Of a DNA stretch of 64,000 nucleotides, positions 44,177 to 56,534 are shown one piece after another (positions within the stretch are counted from its first letter, which is position 1; each line of letters opens with the position of its first letter). Source of the stretch: Ganoderma boninense. Lineage: Eukaryota; Basidiomycota; Agaricomycetes; Polyporales; Polyporaceae. Position numbers and translations under genes: made by a program. The stretch spans positions 4,301,053-4,365,052 of the forward strand of contig CM035308.1 in assembly GCA_002900995.3 (NCBI GenBank), in the 5' to 3' direction. A model generated the notes under the pieces. That model did not search any database and was not told the DNA's origin. It saw only the letters and a list, made by a program, of their open reading frames with translations.

Positions 44177-47100
44177 ATGCCCCGGACATCCGCCGCATTC
44201 GCTATGAACATCTGCCAGCCAGATGCAGGCGGCAGGGGCTACATTCCCCTCGCAGACCATGGCCTGTCAGTCCCCTTCCCCTCTCTCCCTCTCTCCTTGC
44301 CAGGCCTCTTCCTGCTCACCGTCTGGGTACAGGATTGGAAACCTTCACACCGCCGCTCTTGTATGTCCGCCCATAACACCCATCACTATCCTGCAGGGCT
44401 CCTAACACCGTCCCCAGATCAGCATCGATGGCTCCGGTGAGTAACGTGTGCATATATATATCCTTCCCCATGTATGCCATTCCACAATACAATCCATCGC
44501 CTGCCTTCCTTCTCCGCTGCTATGCCCCCGGAGACCATCTTCTCTCTGTCGTGCCTGGCTGGTGCTTAATGCCGGCGCTTAGTTGAGAGCTACTGTGTCC
44601 CCAACTTCGACTCTCCCTCCGTCTTCGCCCGCATCCTCGACAAGGACAAGGTACAGTATGCGTTCCCATTGTTACACTACACCACTCAGTGCTTCTTCCT
44701 AGGGCGGCCACTTTTCCATCACACCCACCGTTCCCTTCACTACAAAGCAGAGCTATCTGCCCAATTCAAACGTGCGCAGATCCATTCAATTCTCGTCCTT
44801 CGACCTTCTCATCTGAGTCGAATAAATGACTCTAGATCCTACAAACAAAGTACATACACGCAATATTGCACTCTCTCAAGTACGTTCTTACAAATCGCAT
44901 CGCAGGTACCTCAATGAAGGCGGTGTAGCCGCCGTCACCGGTGCGCCGCTACCCTCTCGCCTCCAACCTCTGCTCTCACACCAGAATCTCAGACTTCCTC
45001 CCACGCCAGCCAAGCAGCGCCACCGCGCGCCCGCTCCTCGCATGGCTCATCCGCCGCGTCGAAGTCATCCGCGGCACCATGCCCATCCGCGTCGAGTGCG
45101 CCCCGGCCTTCAACTACGCCCGCTCCCCGCACACCACGCTGCTCGAGCCCGACACCTCCGTCGCCGTCCCCCGCCCGTCTCCCCCCGGCCTCGCCCTCCG
45201 CGCCGACACCGACGCCCCCGCACTTGAAGGCGGTGTTCGACGCGCCGGACGCGCAGCTGAAGCTCGACCTGCGCTACATCGCCGAGCACACGATCGACGA
45301 CGCGGGCGACCCCGCCGTGCAGCTACACTACCTCGACCTCGACGACCGCGGCCACAAGGGGCGCGGCGTGTGGACCGAGGTCCTCCTCAGGGAGGGCCAG
45401 GTCGTCACGTTCGTGCTCAGGACCCCACCCGACGTCGCCCTCCCGAGACAGGCGCACCCGACGCACCAGGCCGCGAGGGAGCTCGGGGTTTCGTATGACA
45501 GTGAGTGTCGTGTTGTCATGTGTTCGTTGTTGTCGTCGTGGGTGCGAGTGAGAGAGGGGTGGTTCGCTGATCTGGTGAATAGAGCTCGTTGCTGGCGCGT
45601 CGAACCTCCGCCCGCCCGAGGACCCGATCTTGACCAAGGTGCGTCTCCGCCTTGGCTTCATCGTCGGCCGCCGCCGCCTTCTCAACGTCGCTGACCACGT
45701 TTCTCACTACAGTCCCTCTTGCGCGAGCTCCTCGAAGTATGTCGCTCTCCCCGCTCGCTGACTCCGCACGTACAATTATAGTTCTACACTCTTATCCCGC
45801 CATCCATCTTAGCAAACGACCAAGTACTGGACTGCGTGGATCGGGCGGTCGACGTACCAGGGCGCGTGGAAGGAGGCCGTGAACCGCAGCGCGCTCGCGC
45901 TCAAGCTGCTCATCTTCGAGCCGACCGGCGCCGTCGTCGCGAGCCCCACGTTCAGCCTCCCTGAGTACATCGGCGGCACGCGCAACTGGGACTACCGCGC
46001 GTCGTGGATCCGCGACTCGTCCTTCACGCTCTACGCGCTCATACGGCTTGGGTTCACGTACGAGGCGAACGGTGCGTCCCTTTCCCCTGCTCCCTCCCTC
46101 CCCTCCCTTTACCGTCGTGGTGGTGATTGCGGTGGTGGTGTGCAGTCCGCTCACTCATCTATGTTTTTTTTTCTATTCCATTCTGCGCATGCCTGACACC
46201 ACCATGGCCACGCCCGTCCCCGCGGCGGCCGTTGGTCAGCATATATGGAGTTCATCTTCGAGCGCGTGCGCACGCGGGGCCCGGACGGCTCGCTCAAGAT
46301 CATGTACGGATCCGTTGACTCTTGCTCGGACCGTGTGGACCCCCGCTCACCCCCACGTCCATGCCCGCGCGCGCACCCGCACTTGACGTGCCCCAAATCG
46401 TCGCCGCCCAACAGGTATACCATCCACGGTGCGTTCGTCTGTCTGTTCACTCACGCTCCAGGGACGAAGCTGATATTGGGGCGTGGGGGCGCAGGGGACA
46501 AGGACTTCCCGGAGGAGGAGCTGTGGCACCTCGATGGGCACAAGGGGTCCAAGCCCGTGAGGTGCGGTGTTACATTTTTGCTCTCCCTTTCGTGAGGTTG
46601 TGTCTTAACTCGACCGACCCGTATTTGTTTTATGCGCCGTAGAATCGGAAACGGCGCGATAGACCACGTGCAGCTAGTGCGTTCTCCGTCGGGTTTTCGC
46701 AGGGACATCAGAAGATTGACTCTGGTTCTCCCTGTCGTAGGATATCTACGGCGAACTGTGCCTTCACGTCGCTTTTTCGCGCTGCGGATGGTGGTGCTGA
46801 CGGCGCGCGTTTAGGATGGATTGTATCTACCTCTCGCAGAAGGTATGCTCCGTTTCTGATTTTTCTGGATGGTCCTACCCTGACACGACCGGCCGCAGTT
46901 CGGAAAGCCTCTAGTATGTGGTTTCATACTCGCGTAGTGCCTCGCTGACGCCCTCGGTGGCAAAGGGATACGACACTTGGTGAGGACTTTAGACGCAGTC
47001 ATAATTCCGCTGACATATGCCGCCGAAGGGTTGCGGTCCGCGATATGTGCGTCTGATCCAGCTTGCCTTGCTGCTTGAAAGGAAGTAACTCACGGGCTCG

Positions 47101-48638
47101 GTTTTCGCAGCGTGGAATGTGCGTAGCTGCTAGTCTGTCTATGCACGGCAGACGTACATGGCTAAGACGAGATTGATGTAACCAGTCGTCATCGCGCACG
47201 TCCACGAGCCTGACTTGTACGTCCCGAGACACACGCGTCGGTGTCACCTCGCTCTCGCTCGCCCTAACGACAATGTTCACAGGTCGATCTGGTTCGTGCC
47301 TTCGCATAGGAATAGGGTTGCCGACTTCTCTCTCATCGTGAAACTAGGGAAGTGCGGAATCGCCACAGGCACTTTGTGGTACGTCTGTTCTACCCCGTCC
47401 TCCAATCGTGCATTGATGGATTTGTCCTTCGGCGGCTTCCGCAGTACTCCAAGGTGAGGATGGCGCGCCGCACAGACAGCTCGCGTGCCCCTCACTGTAT
47501 GAACGTTTGAACCCTGAACCTTCATTATCTAGGTCATGACGTGGGTCGCGATCGACCGCGGTGCGTCCCTTGGCCTTGCTTTTCCCGTCCTCCATGGGCC
47601 CCGGCCTGAATATTACTAACAACACGAACTCCACCATTCCCCTCTCTCGCCAGGCATCCGGCTCGCAGAGAAGCGCTCCCTGCCGTGCCCGCGCCGCAAC
47701 GAGTGGTACGCGGCGCGCGACACGCTGTACGAGGAGATAATGGAGAAGGGCTACAACGCCGAGAAGCGCTTCTTCGCGCAGAGCTACGAGGACCTCGACA
47801 TCCTCGACTCGTCCCTCCTCATCATGCCCCTCGTCTTCTTCTCCACCCCCGTGCGTGCTTCCTCTCCTCCTCCTCCACTCACTGTACTGTCAGATTGGCT
47901 CGCTGATGTGCATATGTACTCTCGGCTGTCGGTGGGGCAGGCGGACCCGCGGTTCCTGAACACGCTCAAGGCCATCTTGCAGTCGCCCGAGCGCGGCGGT
48001 CTGACGTCGAACGTACGCCCCCCCCCTCCCCTCACTTGTGACTCGTCGCGGTTGGCGGCGACCTTCTCATCATTAGATCGTAGGGCCTGGTGTACCGGTA
48101 CGACGTGTCGAAGACGGACGACGGCGTCGGCGGCGACGAGGGCACGTTCTGTCTGTGCACGCTCTGGTATGGCTTCCCTGCCCCCGGGCCCTGGGCCCGT
48201 CGAGCGATCGGACGTCTTGCGTTTTTTGCTGACCGAGACTCTCATAGGTGCATCGAGGCGCTCGCGCGCGCAGGTGGGTACGACAGGGCGATGCTCAACA
48301 AGGCGGTCGCGATGTTCGAGGTGAGCGCGCATGCTCTGGGGCGTGCACAGTGCAGGAGCGAGCGCTGACTGGGCGAATCCAAACTCCACAGGACTTCCTG
48401 CAGTACAGCAACCACCTCGGGCTGTGCACCGAGGAGATCTCGGACGCGGGCGAGGCGCTCGGAAACGCCGTCCAAGGGTTCACGTACGTCGGCCTTGGTC
48501 TTGGATTTTGCCTTTGCCTTTGCCTTGCCTGAAACTTCGCTGACATTGCGTGTGTATTCCTTCGCGGGGGGCAGGCACGTCACGCTCATCTCGGCTGCGT
48601 ACAACCTGTCGAGGATGATTACGAAGGGCTCGGTGTAG
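44177..48638 (+). CDS. Glycoside hydrolase family 15 (glucoamylase/trehalase-like), possibly inactivated
   Basis: About twenty short exons spell a GH15-type protein from ATG 44,177 (or 44,204) to TAG 48,636-48,638. Readable pieces: [56 protein letters not shown], then the catalytic-domain blocks [120 protein letters not shown] and [22 protein letters not shown]15 enzymes release glucose from alpha-glucans or trehalose. No signal peptide is seen, so it is probably intracellular. Two flaws: a five-C run at 45,215-45,219 shifts the frame by one base, and the exon after 47,110 reads a TAG (47,124-47,126) with no good donor. Either decay or sequence errors could explain this. Confidence 0.8.
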
Positions 48639-48879
48639 GCATTCCAGGCGATGTAGAACTCGGAGGACGTACATAATTGCGCTGACTTGAAAATTAGAAA
48701 CTAAGTCACTGTAACTGTAACTATGTAGTTTTATGTTCAGCTCAGCTGTGATCAAGTTACGTTCGATTGCTCATCCTTTCTGGCAGTAAGCTGAGGGAGG
48801 TTTTCATGCGGGACCAATGCAAGAGGCTCAATCTGAGCATCCTTCAGCTGAGAAACAAAAAACCTTACTAGACGTTATA

Positions 48880-48950
48880 TGCATTAAGGGGGAATCGAAC
48901 CCCCGGCGGGTCGATGGCAACGACCCAGGTTACCACTACCCCATTAATGC
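48880..48950 (-). tRNA. tRNA-Gly (anticodon GCC)
   Basis: On the minus strand the 71 bases fold as a tRNA. The acceptor stem is GCATTAA/TTAATGC. The anticodon arm is GGTCG-TTGCCAT-CGACC with GCC in the loop. The T arm is GGGGG-TTCGATT-CCCCC and A is the discriminator base. No intron. Confidence 0.95.
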
Positions 48951-49496
48951 TTATGGAAGACGTTAAGTATGTAATATGTCAGCGTGATAGTGTTCTCACC
49001 CGCCGGCGTCTCAAGATGGAAGCACTGCTCGTCGGACTGTCGGACATCGTTCACGACTCGGGCTTGTCCCCACCTCCGAAGTTCGAATTTACATCCCAAC
49101 CTTCTGCTCAACTCTCTCATCTACTGCGGTATCAGCACATGCTATGTCCCTAACCGTTCAAAAACCACCGTCCGGGCTTCCTATTCCCAAGCCCATGTCG
49201 GAAATTTCCTACGACCATCCGGATGCGAAAACCATCTGGATGCATCTGGATTCCATCTTTAGCAGTAAATATTCGCTCGGATTCCACTGCGATGAGGAAT
49301 TCCCGCATCAAATTACCATCTCTGGGCAATCAGGGTGCACGATGCACCGCGATGGCAAAAATCACCCAAACTCTGCTAGGACCGTCCGGCCAGGACCTAT
49401 AAGTACGGCAGGGTCGGGCTTCGTGCAAGTGCCATCCTCTCACCCACTGCTCCCGTCGCACTCTCTTTGGGCTTCACCCAACCAGTGACCACCGGG

Positions 49497-50777
49497 ATGA
49501 GCACGCAGACGTCTACCGCGAAAAGAGTGGCCATCATCACCGGGGCAGCCGAGGGCATCGGCAGAGGCATCGCCCAGCGACTCGCGAAGGACGGGTTCGA
49601 CTTGGGGCTGTTCGACCTGCCTCGGGCGAAGGACAGGCTAGAGGACCTTGCTGAGACCGTCAAGAAGGAACACGGGACGTGCGTTGTCACCGTGTATGGG
49701 GACGTATCACAGGAAGAAGACGTCAAGGCGCTCGTCGAGACCGTCGTGCGGGAGCTCGGCGGGCTGTATGCGGTATGCTAACATCGATGTCGTCCTCGTT
49801 CGTGTTGCCATCTGGGTAATGCTGATGTTCACGATCGATTGATAGATGATCGCGAACGCGGGCGTGGCCATCAACCGCATCCTCCACGAAAGTAAGCACG
49901 CCAAGCGCACTTGCGCGACACTATGTACTCGAGCTGAGCACATCCGTTCGCATGCCCAGCGCCGACGGAGGAGCTCGACAGGCTGATCAACATCAACATC
50001 AAGGGCGTCTTCTTCTCGTACAAGTACGCGGCCATCCAGCTCATCGAGCAGGGCACCGGCGGGCGCATCGTCGGCGCCGCGTCCATCGCGAGCAAGAAGG
50101 GTCCGTCTCTCTCGGTCGTACCCTTGCCCCTCGTCCCATTTACACATTGCTTTTTCGACACGACTCCACAGGTTACCCGCAGCACGGCGTGTACTGCGCG
50201 ACGAAGTTCGCGGTGCGGGGCATGACGCAGTGCGCGGCGCTGGACTACGGCAAGCACGGGATCACCGTGAACGCGTACGCCCCCGGCGCGATCGATACGC
50301 CTCTCCGTGAGCGAGCCGAGCCTTGTCCACAGTGTCTGCACGATGCTGATGACTGTAATAGTTGACGGGCTGGATGAGTACCACTTCGTCACGAACGGAC
50401 GGCCGCGGGGAGGATTCAAGGACTCGGTGAGCCAGCGTTCCCCATGATTCCTGGCAAGCCTTGGGGCGATGATGCGTTTACACTTATACGTACATCCACC
50501 CGTGTAGAACCGGTGCACACTCGGACGCATCGGGCAGCCCGAGGACGTCGCAAACTTGGTGTCGTTCCTCGTCTCGGACGATGCGTCATTCATCACTGGT
50601 GAGTTTTCCGGAGATACCGCATCTGGAGGGTCGGGTTTCGCGTGCTAATTGATCTGTCTTCTTCGTTTGTAGGGCAGTCGGTAAGTGTTGTGACATTCCC
50701 GTCGCCGCTATAAGTGCGATCTGACGCTTATACGTGTTCTGCAGTACCTCGTCGACGGAGGAGTGCACTTCGACTAA
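49497..50777 (+). CDS. Short-chain dehydrogenase/reductase, diacetyl/acetoin reductase-like
   Basis: Eight exons (49497-49772, 49846-49891, 49960-50100, 50172-50306, 50362-50426, 50508-50598, 50673-50680, 50745-50777) join in frame to 264 residues, the classical SDR length. TGAAEGIG (residues 15-22) binds the nucleotide, NAG is at 96-98, and the catalytic set is Asn120, Ser149, Tyr162 and Lys166 (YCATK). [28 protein letters not shown] and the end [10 protein letters not shown] resemble diacetyl/acetoin (butanediol) reductases; the true substrate is not shown. The seventh exon is only 8 bases (GGCAGTCG). A damaged copy follows at about 51,130. Confidence 0.85.
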
Positions 50778-51129
50778 AGGCGGAGCCAACGAGGTCGAAG
50801 GGATTTGGGATAGGAGGAGTGAAATGCCCGACACGCCGGCGAAGAAGCGACTGACATCCGGATGTGTTGTATGTATGTAGGACCAAGTATCATCGCCAAC
50901 ACTTGCTTTTCAGAAACACGTCTGCCAAGTGCGCTCGACTAGGTTCTCGACATCAGGGCTCCAAATAGACGGCGCGAGCATTAGGCCATAGAGCTGGGTA
51001 GCTTGCCACGGCGCCCCGGCACTCCCGAGTCCCGACTTCCCAAGGCTCGGCTCGGCTCCCGGGTCTCCCTGCGCTTTTTGCCCACTATGCGTAGTAAGTC
51101 TCTATTCCACTTCCACGCCTTCATGTTCA

Positions 51130-51650
51130 GGCTCTGCATCCCCCCAACCATGAGCACGCCGTTAACGTCTACCTCGGAGCAGATGGATCGCTAGCACCAC
51201 CATCACGAGGGCGGCAGCGCTGCGACTGGCTCAGGATCCGGATTCTGGACGGGACGTTGGAGTTGGACTTGGGGGCTATTCCATTCGTGACATCCCGCGG
51301 GCAAGGCATAGGCCCAAGGAGAGGAGCTCGCTGCTCCGAGCTCAAGCGGGACATGTGTGGTCACCGTGACGGTGTACGGGCACGCGTCGAGGGGAGGACG
51401 GCGGCGGCGGCGTTGGAGCTCGGCGGCCTGTAGTCTGCACGCCGGTGAGTGCGGTAGCCAGCCTCATGAGTACAGTCGTTCGGGTCCTCACGACTCACGA
51501 TTCACCAGTGCTGATACTGATGCTGATGACTCCCGTGGGTGGGTGCACTGGCAGGTCCAGGTGGTCGCGAACGAACTTCGAAGTGCGTGTACTTACAGTA
51601 GCGATGGTGGGACGTTCTCCACGCAGGTGCCGTTGCGTCCGCCCGCAATT
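51130..51650 (+). pseudogene. Degraded tandem copy of the SDR gene
   Basis: The first SDR exon is recognisable: about 51,160-51,350 parallels the N-terminal exon with an insertion and frameshifts. Then CVVTVTVYGHASRGG (51,352-51,400) parallels [13 protein letters not shown], and GCSTGGL-type remains precede a donor near 51,443. The catalytic part is missing. Confidence 0.6.
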
Positions 51651-51659
51651 GGATAGTAG

Positions 51660-52990
51660 GATGACGCACATTTCGCCGGGGTCCCGGGTGCGCTGGCACT
51701 ACGCACACGGCGTTTTGGTTTTGGTTTTGGTTTCGTACTGTTTCCTTCGTTTTCGGGATATAGAGTGCGGGCGCTGGGACAGAATGCGCACTCGATGGTG
51801 GGCCCGGATCCGGACTCGTTAGCTGATTCAGACCGTTGACAGGATGTCGTGGACGCCGGAAAGTCCCACTCCGAATGCCTCGGAGGAGGCGAGGCGGGTC
51901 GCGGAAGGCCACAAGACTGGAAGTCGGAAGGTGGGTGAGCGTTGGAAAATGGAAGACCGGAAAACGCAAGGCGCGAGGACCCGGAAACTTGAAACGGGAC
52001 ACGAGAAGACTGGAAAACTTGGCTAAACGCGAGCCTGAGATGCAGGAGACTCTGCGACTTACGGTGCCCAGGCTGTCTAACCCGAATGCCTTCAGGTGCA
52101 CGGCCCTGTATACATGTTTCCGCGAATTGTGGTTATTGCAAACTGCGCTGCGTTAAGCTCGGGGTTCCAACTCACCACTGCATGACGCGAGCTAAAGTTG
52201 TAGGTGACGTTGTTATTCTTGCAGCACTATGAGGACCGAGAAGTGAAGCGTTGAGCCAACCTTGAGCTCGTCGACACCATCGTGATGCGCGGTGTGTGCG
52301 TTTGCGCGAAGCTTGCATAGATGCACAGCCTCTTGATTTGCAGATCTATCTGTCAGCGAAAATACTTTGAACTTTGTTGCAGACGATCGAGAGTGCTTGG
52401 TTTCCTCCCTAACCTGAGGTGATGGGCTCCGCATGGCCTCAGTCCTCCCAGCTTTACAACGGCTTTGGAATTTCCTCTTGCACGAATCGGCCGACAGCAG
52501 ACCGTGCGGAACGTGCACGGGTGTCATCGATGGTTGCGATTGGGGACGGCTCATCGTTATTTTCGCTGTCAGCGTCCGCCAAGTCATGGACGAGACTGTC
52601 CGGCGGGGACCCGGCGGGACTGCTGGGGAGAACGGGCGGAGGCTCGGAGTGGTCGGTTTGCTGTATCGGGCAGTCGATGACGGTGGCGACAGACAGGAGT
52701 CGCTGCACAAGCAGACTTCCACGGAAGAATCACAGGCCCCCTGCGCTCAAGCCCAAGATCGGCTCAGGATGTTCCCGATGGTTCCCGCATGCATCCTCGG
52801 TCCATCTCATTGATAACTGGCCCTGCATCCGCCGTCCTCCCTCCGTCCTCCTCCCGTCCATGCCCCGCCTCCCGTCTCCTCCTCTCTGCCCCCTCCTCAC
52901 AACCACATAAGCCTCATCTCTGGTCCGGCTCAACACTCTCGGCGATCAAGCACCCACAACCCCTGAGCCCTGAGCCCGATAGCTTCTTCC
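51660..52990. other. No gene resolved
   Basis: Frames on both strands at 52,213-52,813 overlap. The minus-strand frame 52,454-52,708, with an acidic stretch (DLADADSENNDEPSP), has protein-like composition but no family. The last 200 bases are the P450 promoter region. Confidence 0.35.
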
Positions 52991-53001
52991 CACCGGCCAC
53001 A

Positions 53002-56000
53002 ATGATGATCAGTCTTCCCCCGGGCCCGCGCTACCTCCTCCACCAGATCCCCCACCTCACCCTTCCCCCGCTTGTCGCCCTCGCCCTCCTCCACCTCCTC
53101 TCCCTCTCCCTCCACCTCTCCGCTCCTCTGCCCCTCTACGTTCGGATCCTCGCCCTCGCGCTCTCGTGGCCCTTCGCTTTCATCTTCCTTGTCCAATGGC
53201 GCGCGTGGTCCAACAGGTGGGACGCGGCCTCGCGCGGCGCCGTCATGCCGCGGGAGGTCGAGCATAAGCTGCCGGGGAGCATCGATATCCTCATAAACAT
53301 GTTCGAGAATGATAAATCGCTGTATTTCGGTGAGTCGCCCTCTCAAGCCGTCCTGCCGTTCGTGTTGGTGGGAGGTTGGAGCGTCCGTGTGTACTGCGGA
53401 AGGAGAGGGGTGCGCACGGGAATGGTGTTGCGCCGGACAGGGCATGCGTGGTACGGTGCGGGATGGAAGCTGAAGAGGAAACGCCGTCGTCATTTCTAGC
53501 CACGAACCTGTTCAGCAACACGGAGAAGTACGGCAACACGTTTAACTTTAGGGTCATGTTCGAGGACAGGGTGCGTACCACTTACTATCGCTGGTACTCT
53601 TGCTGCTGCTGCGCATGAGATCATGCCGCCGGTCTCATGCCTGGTCGCCTCTCGTGGGAGGGCGCGCGATCGTCGCTCCAAGCTCGAAGAGTCGAAGTAG
53701 TGTTGCCGCGGAGCGGAGCCGGTGTTCTCCTGTGGTCTCTGCAGTGTCGGCTATCGACTCTCATCGATGCTCTGGAGTGGCCAGCGTCTGTGTACCACTA
53801 CCCATGGCACCAACATCCATCGCGCTACCCTCCGCGCGCCAGACGAATGGGTGTTAAAGCCATGCCGCTGAGTCCTGAGCCCCAATCAAACTGGCATTGA
53901 AAGGGCTTGGTTGGTAAGGGGGCGCGCGACTGCAGCGCTCGCCCAAACGGGTCCCCAAATGCGGCGAAACACGCACATCATGGTCGCGCACGGAGAGCTA
54001 TGGCGCGGAGCGGTCGCGCGCGAGCTCGCAGAGCCTGCTCGAATCATCATCGCTCAAGTCGCGGCGTGATCCGCCTAAAGGTCGCTTGCCCTCTATAGCA
54101 GGTTGTTCATAGCTGAGGCCCTGAACGCTCACTCCGGAGGAACTCCAAATCACCCCAGAGAATCCTGCAGTGACGAGTTCAGAGTACTTACTTAGACCGA
54201 CGCTGCGGCAGCACTAGACTCGAAGGTACCGGTGAAACATGAAACTGACGATCCGCGCATGATACAGATATTCACGTGCGAACCCGAGTACATAAAGGTG
54301 CGTCGCAACTTCCAACTACGAGGGCGAGGATGGCATGCAGGTTTTTGGGGCTCGGAGAGTGACCATCGCGCGTAGACAATCCTCGCGACGGACTTCAACA
54401 GCTATGAAAAAGGTGAGCAATCCCGAATCCAAATGATGGACTGACTTACCATGGTGCGCGCGCCCGCTCTCCGCAGGCCCATTGCTGAGCGAACAGCTGC
54501 ACACACTGCTTGGGTCGGGCGTGTTCAACTCGGACGGTGCGTCTTGCTTGTCTGTCGGTATTCACGAGATGAGCTGGAGAGCGCTGGGCTGACTCGACCC
54601 CAACGGACGCACGCGAATCGAAGGCGACATGTGGAAGTAAGCACCGCGCGAGCTCGCACTGAGGGGTCCAAGACCCGAGGGCTACGACTGACGCATGAAT
54701 TTGCGGACCAGGTTCCATCGGACGATGACCCGGCCCTTCTTCAGCAAAGATAGGATCACACACTTCGACATCTTTGACCGGTAGGTCTCTCTTTCTCCTC
54801 CACAGAACACATCGCGAACTGTGTGCATGTCCACGCGTTGACCAGGCACGCGGAGCATGCGCTCGACAAGGTCGCCGCGCGCCTCAAGGAGGGCGTCCCC
54901 GTCGACTGGCAGGACATCGTCTCACGCTTCACGATGGACTCGGCGACCGAGTTCCTCTTTGGCAAGGACGTGCGCTCGCTCGATGCCCCCACGCCCTACC
55001 CCTCCACGTCTGCCTCTGCGAATACCAACACCAACACCAACACCAAAGCCAATATCGAAGGGGAGACGACGGCCCACGTGCATCCGGCGGACCGGTTCGT
55101 GCGCTCATTCCAGAACGGGCTCGAGGCGACGGCGATGCGTGGGCGGTTCCTGCAGTCGTACCCGCTCTTCGAGTTCTGGGGGGACAGGGTGGAGCGGCAC
55201 CTGAGCGAGGTGCACAAGTTCATCGACCCGATCGTCGGGGAGGCGCTCAGGCGCAAGGCGGAGCGGCAGCGCGCGGGGGAGGACATCGAGAAGGACGTAA
55301 GGGACGACGAGACGCTCCTCGAGCACTTGGTCAAGTTCACCGATGGTGTGTCCTCCAAGTTCTATTGGGGAGAGAGCGAGGGGAAGGGCAAGATGCTGAC
55401 GGAGAGGGCGACAGACGGGAAGATGCTGAAGGACGAAACACTGAACATCCTACTCGCGGGGCGCGACACGACGGCGTGCACACTGACCTTCTCAGTGTTT
55501 GCGCTCGCAGAGCACCCCGCGGTGCTCGCGCGGCTGCGGAAGGAAGTGCTGGACGTCGTCGGCCCCGCGCGGCGCCCGACGTACGAGGACATCCGCGAGA
55601 TGAAGTACATGCGCGCGTTCATCAACGAGGTGCTGCGCCTCTATCCCCCCGTGTGCGTCCTCTTTTCCTTGGTCTTGGTATTTTTTTGCGCAGAGCTCTG
55701 TATCTGACGCAGTTTGCGGACAGGCCAATTAACTCGCGGTGCTCGATCAAGGCCATGACATGGAAGCGCGACGAGCCCGGCCAGCCCGACTACTACATCC
55801 CGCCGCGTACGCGCTGCCTCTACTCGGTCCTCCTTATGCATCGCCGCAAGGACCTCTGGGGCCCTGATGGTACGTGGCGTTTCGTCTTCCTCCCTCAAGT
55901 TCCTTCCCAGCACCGATTACTGACGACGTATGACACATGGCGCAGCACTGTCGTTCGACCCGGAGCGGTTCATCGACGCGCGCGTGCAGAAGTACCTCGT

Positions 56001-56534
56001 CCCGAACCCGTTCATCTTCCTCCCCTTCAACGCCGGCCCGCGCATCTGTCTCGGCCAACAGGTGCGTCATAGCGTCACCGTCCCCGCCCCCGTCTCCCTC
56101 CCCACATCATACATCCCTCATGCAGTATCCCACGTCCCACGTTCTACTTCTCGCATCCCACGTCTCACTCTCTTTTCCCATATCCCGTTCCTCGACTCCC
56201 CGCTGACGCGCCACGCGCATACAGTTCGCGTACAACGAGATCTCGTTCATGCTCGTGCGGCTCCTGCAGCGCTTCTCCTCGATCACGCTCCGCCAGGACG
56301 CGCACCCCGCGGCCGTGCCCCCGCCCGGCGTCGAGCGCAGCCCGTACGCGGTCGACGGGCACGAGCGTGTGTGGATGCGGAGCCACCTTACGACGTATGC
56401 AAAGGTGCGTTCAATTGCGGTCCCGGTTCCATTCATGCCTATCCGTTGTGGTGGGAGGCAAAGTGCTAATGTGACTTTTTTGCGCACGGCAGAACGGGCT
56501 GTGGGTCGAGATGGGGAATGCGGGTGCAGCGTAG
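53002..56534 (+). CDS. Cytochrome P450, CYP63-like
   Basis: Thirteen exons (53002-53329, 53500-53570, 54268-54297, 54376-54412, 54477-54536, 54624-54636, 54712-54780, 54846-55345, 55415-55652, 55724-55869, 55946-56061, 56225-56404, 56493-56534) join in frame to 609 residues. Two N-terminal hydrophobic segments (about 14-64) anchor it in the endoplasmic reticulum. The I-helix AGRDTTA (about 384-390), the K-helix EVLR, DPERF and the heme loop [10 protein letters not shown] with its Cys ligand (about 531) are all intact. An Asn-Thr repeat (NTNTNTNT) sits near residue 260. CYP63 enzymes of white-rot fungi oxidise hydrocarbons and xenobiotics; this one's substrate is unknown. The second intron is 697 bases, ten times the usual length. 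It is convergent with the O-methyltransferase at 57,165. Confidence 0.9.

Noticed and set aside
52213..52813. Overlapping 169- and 126-residue frames on opposite strands before the P450
   Set aside because: Neither shows a domain; they could not be separated by splice sites or composition.
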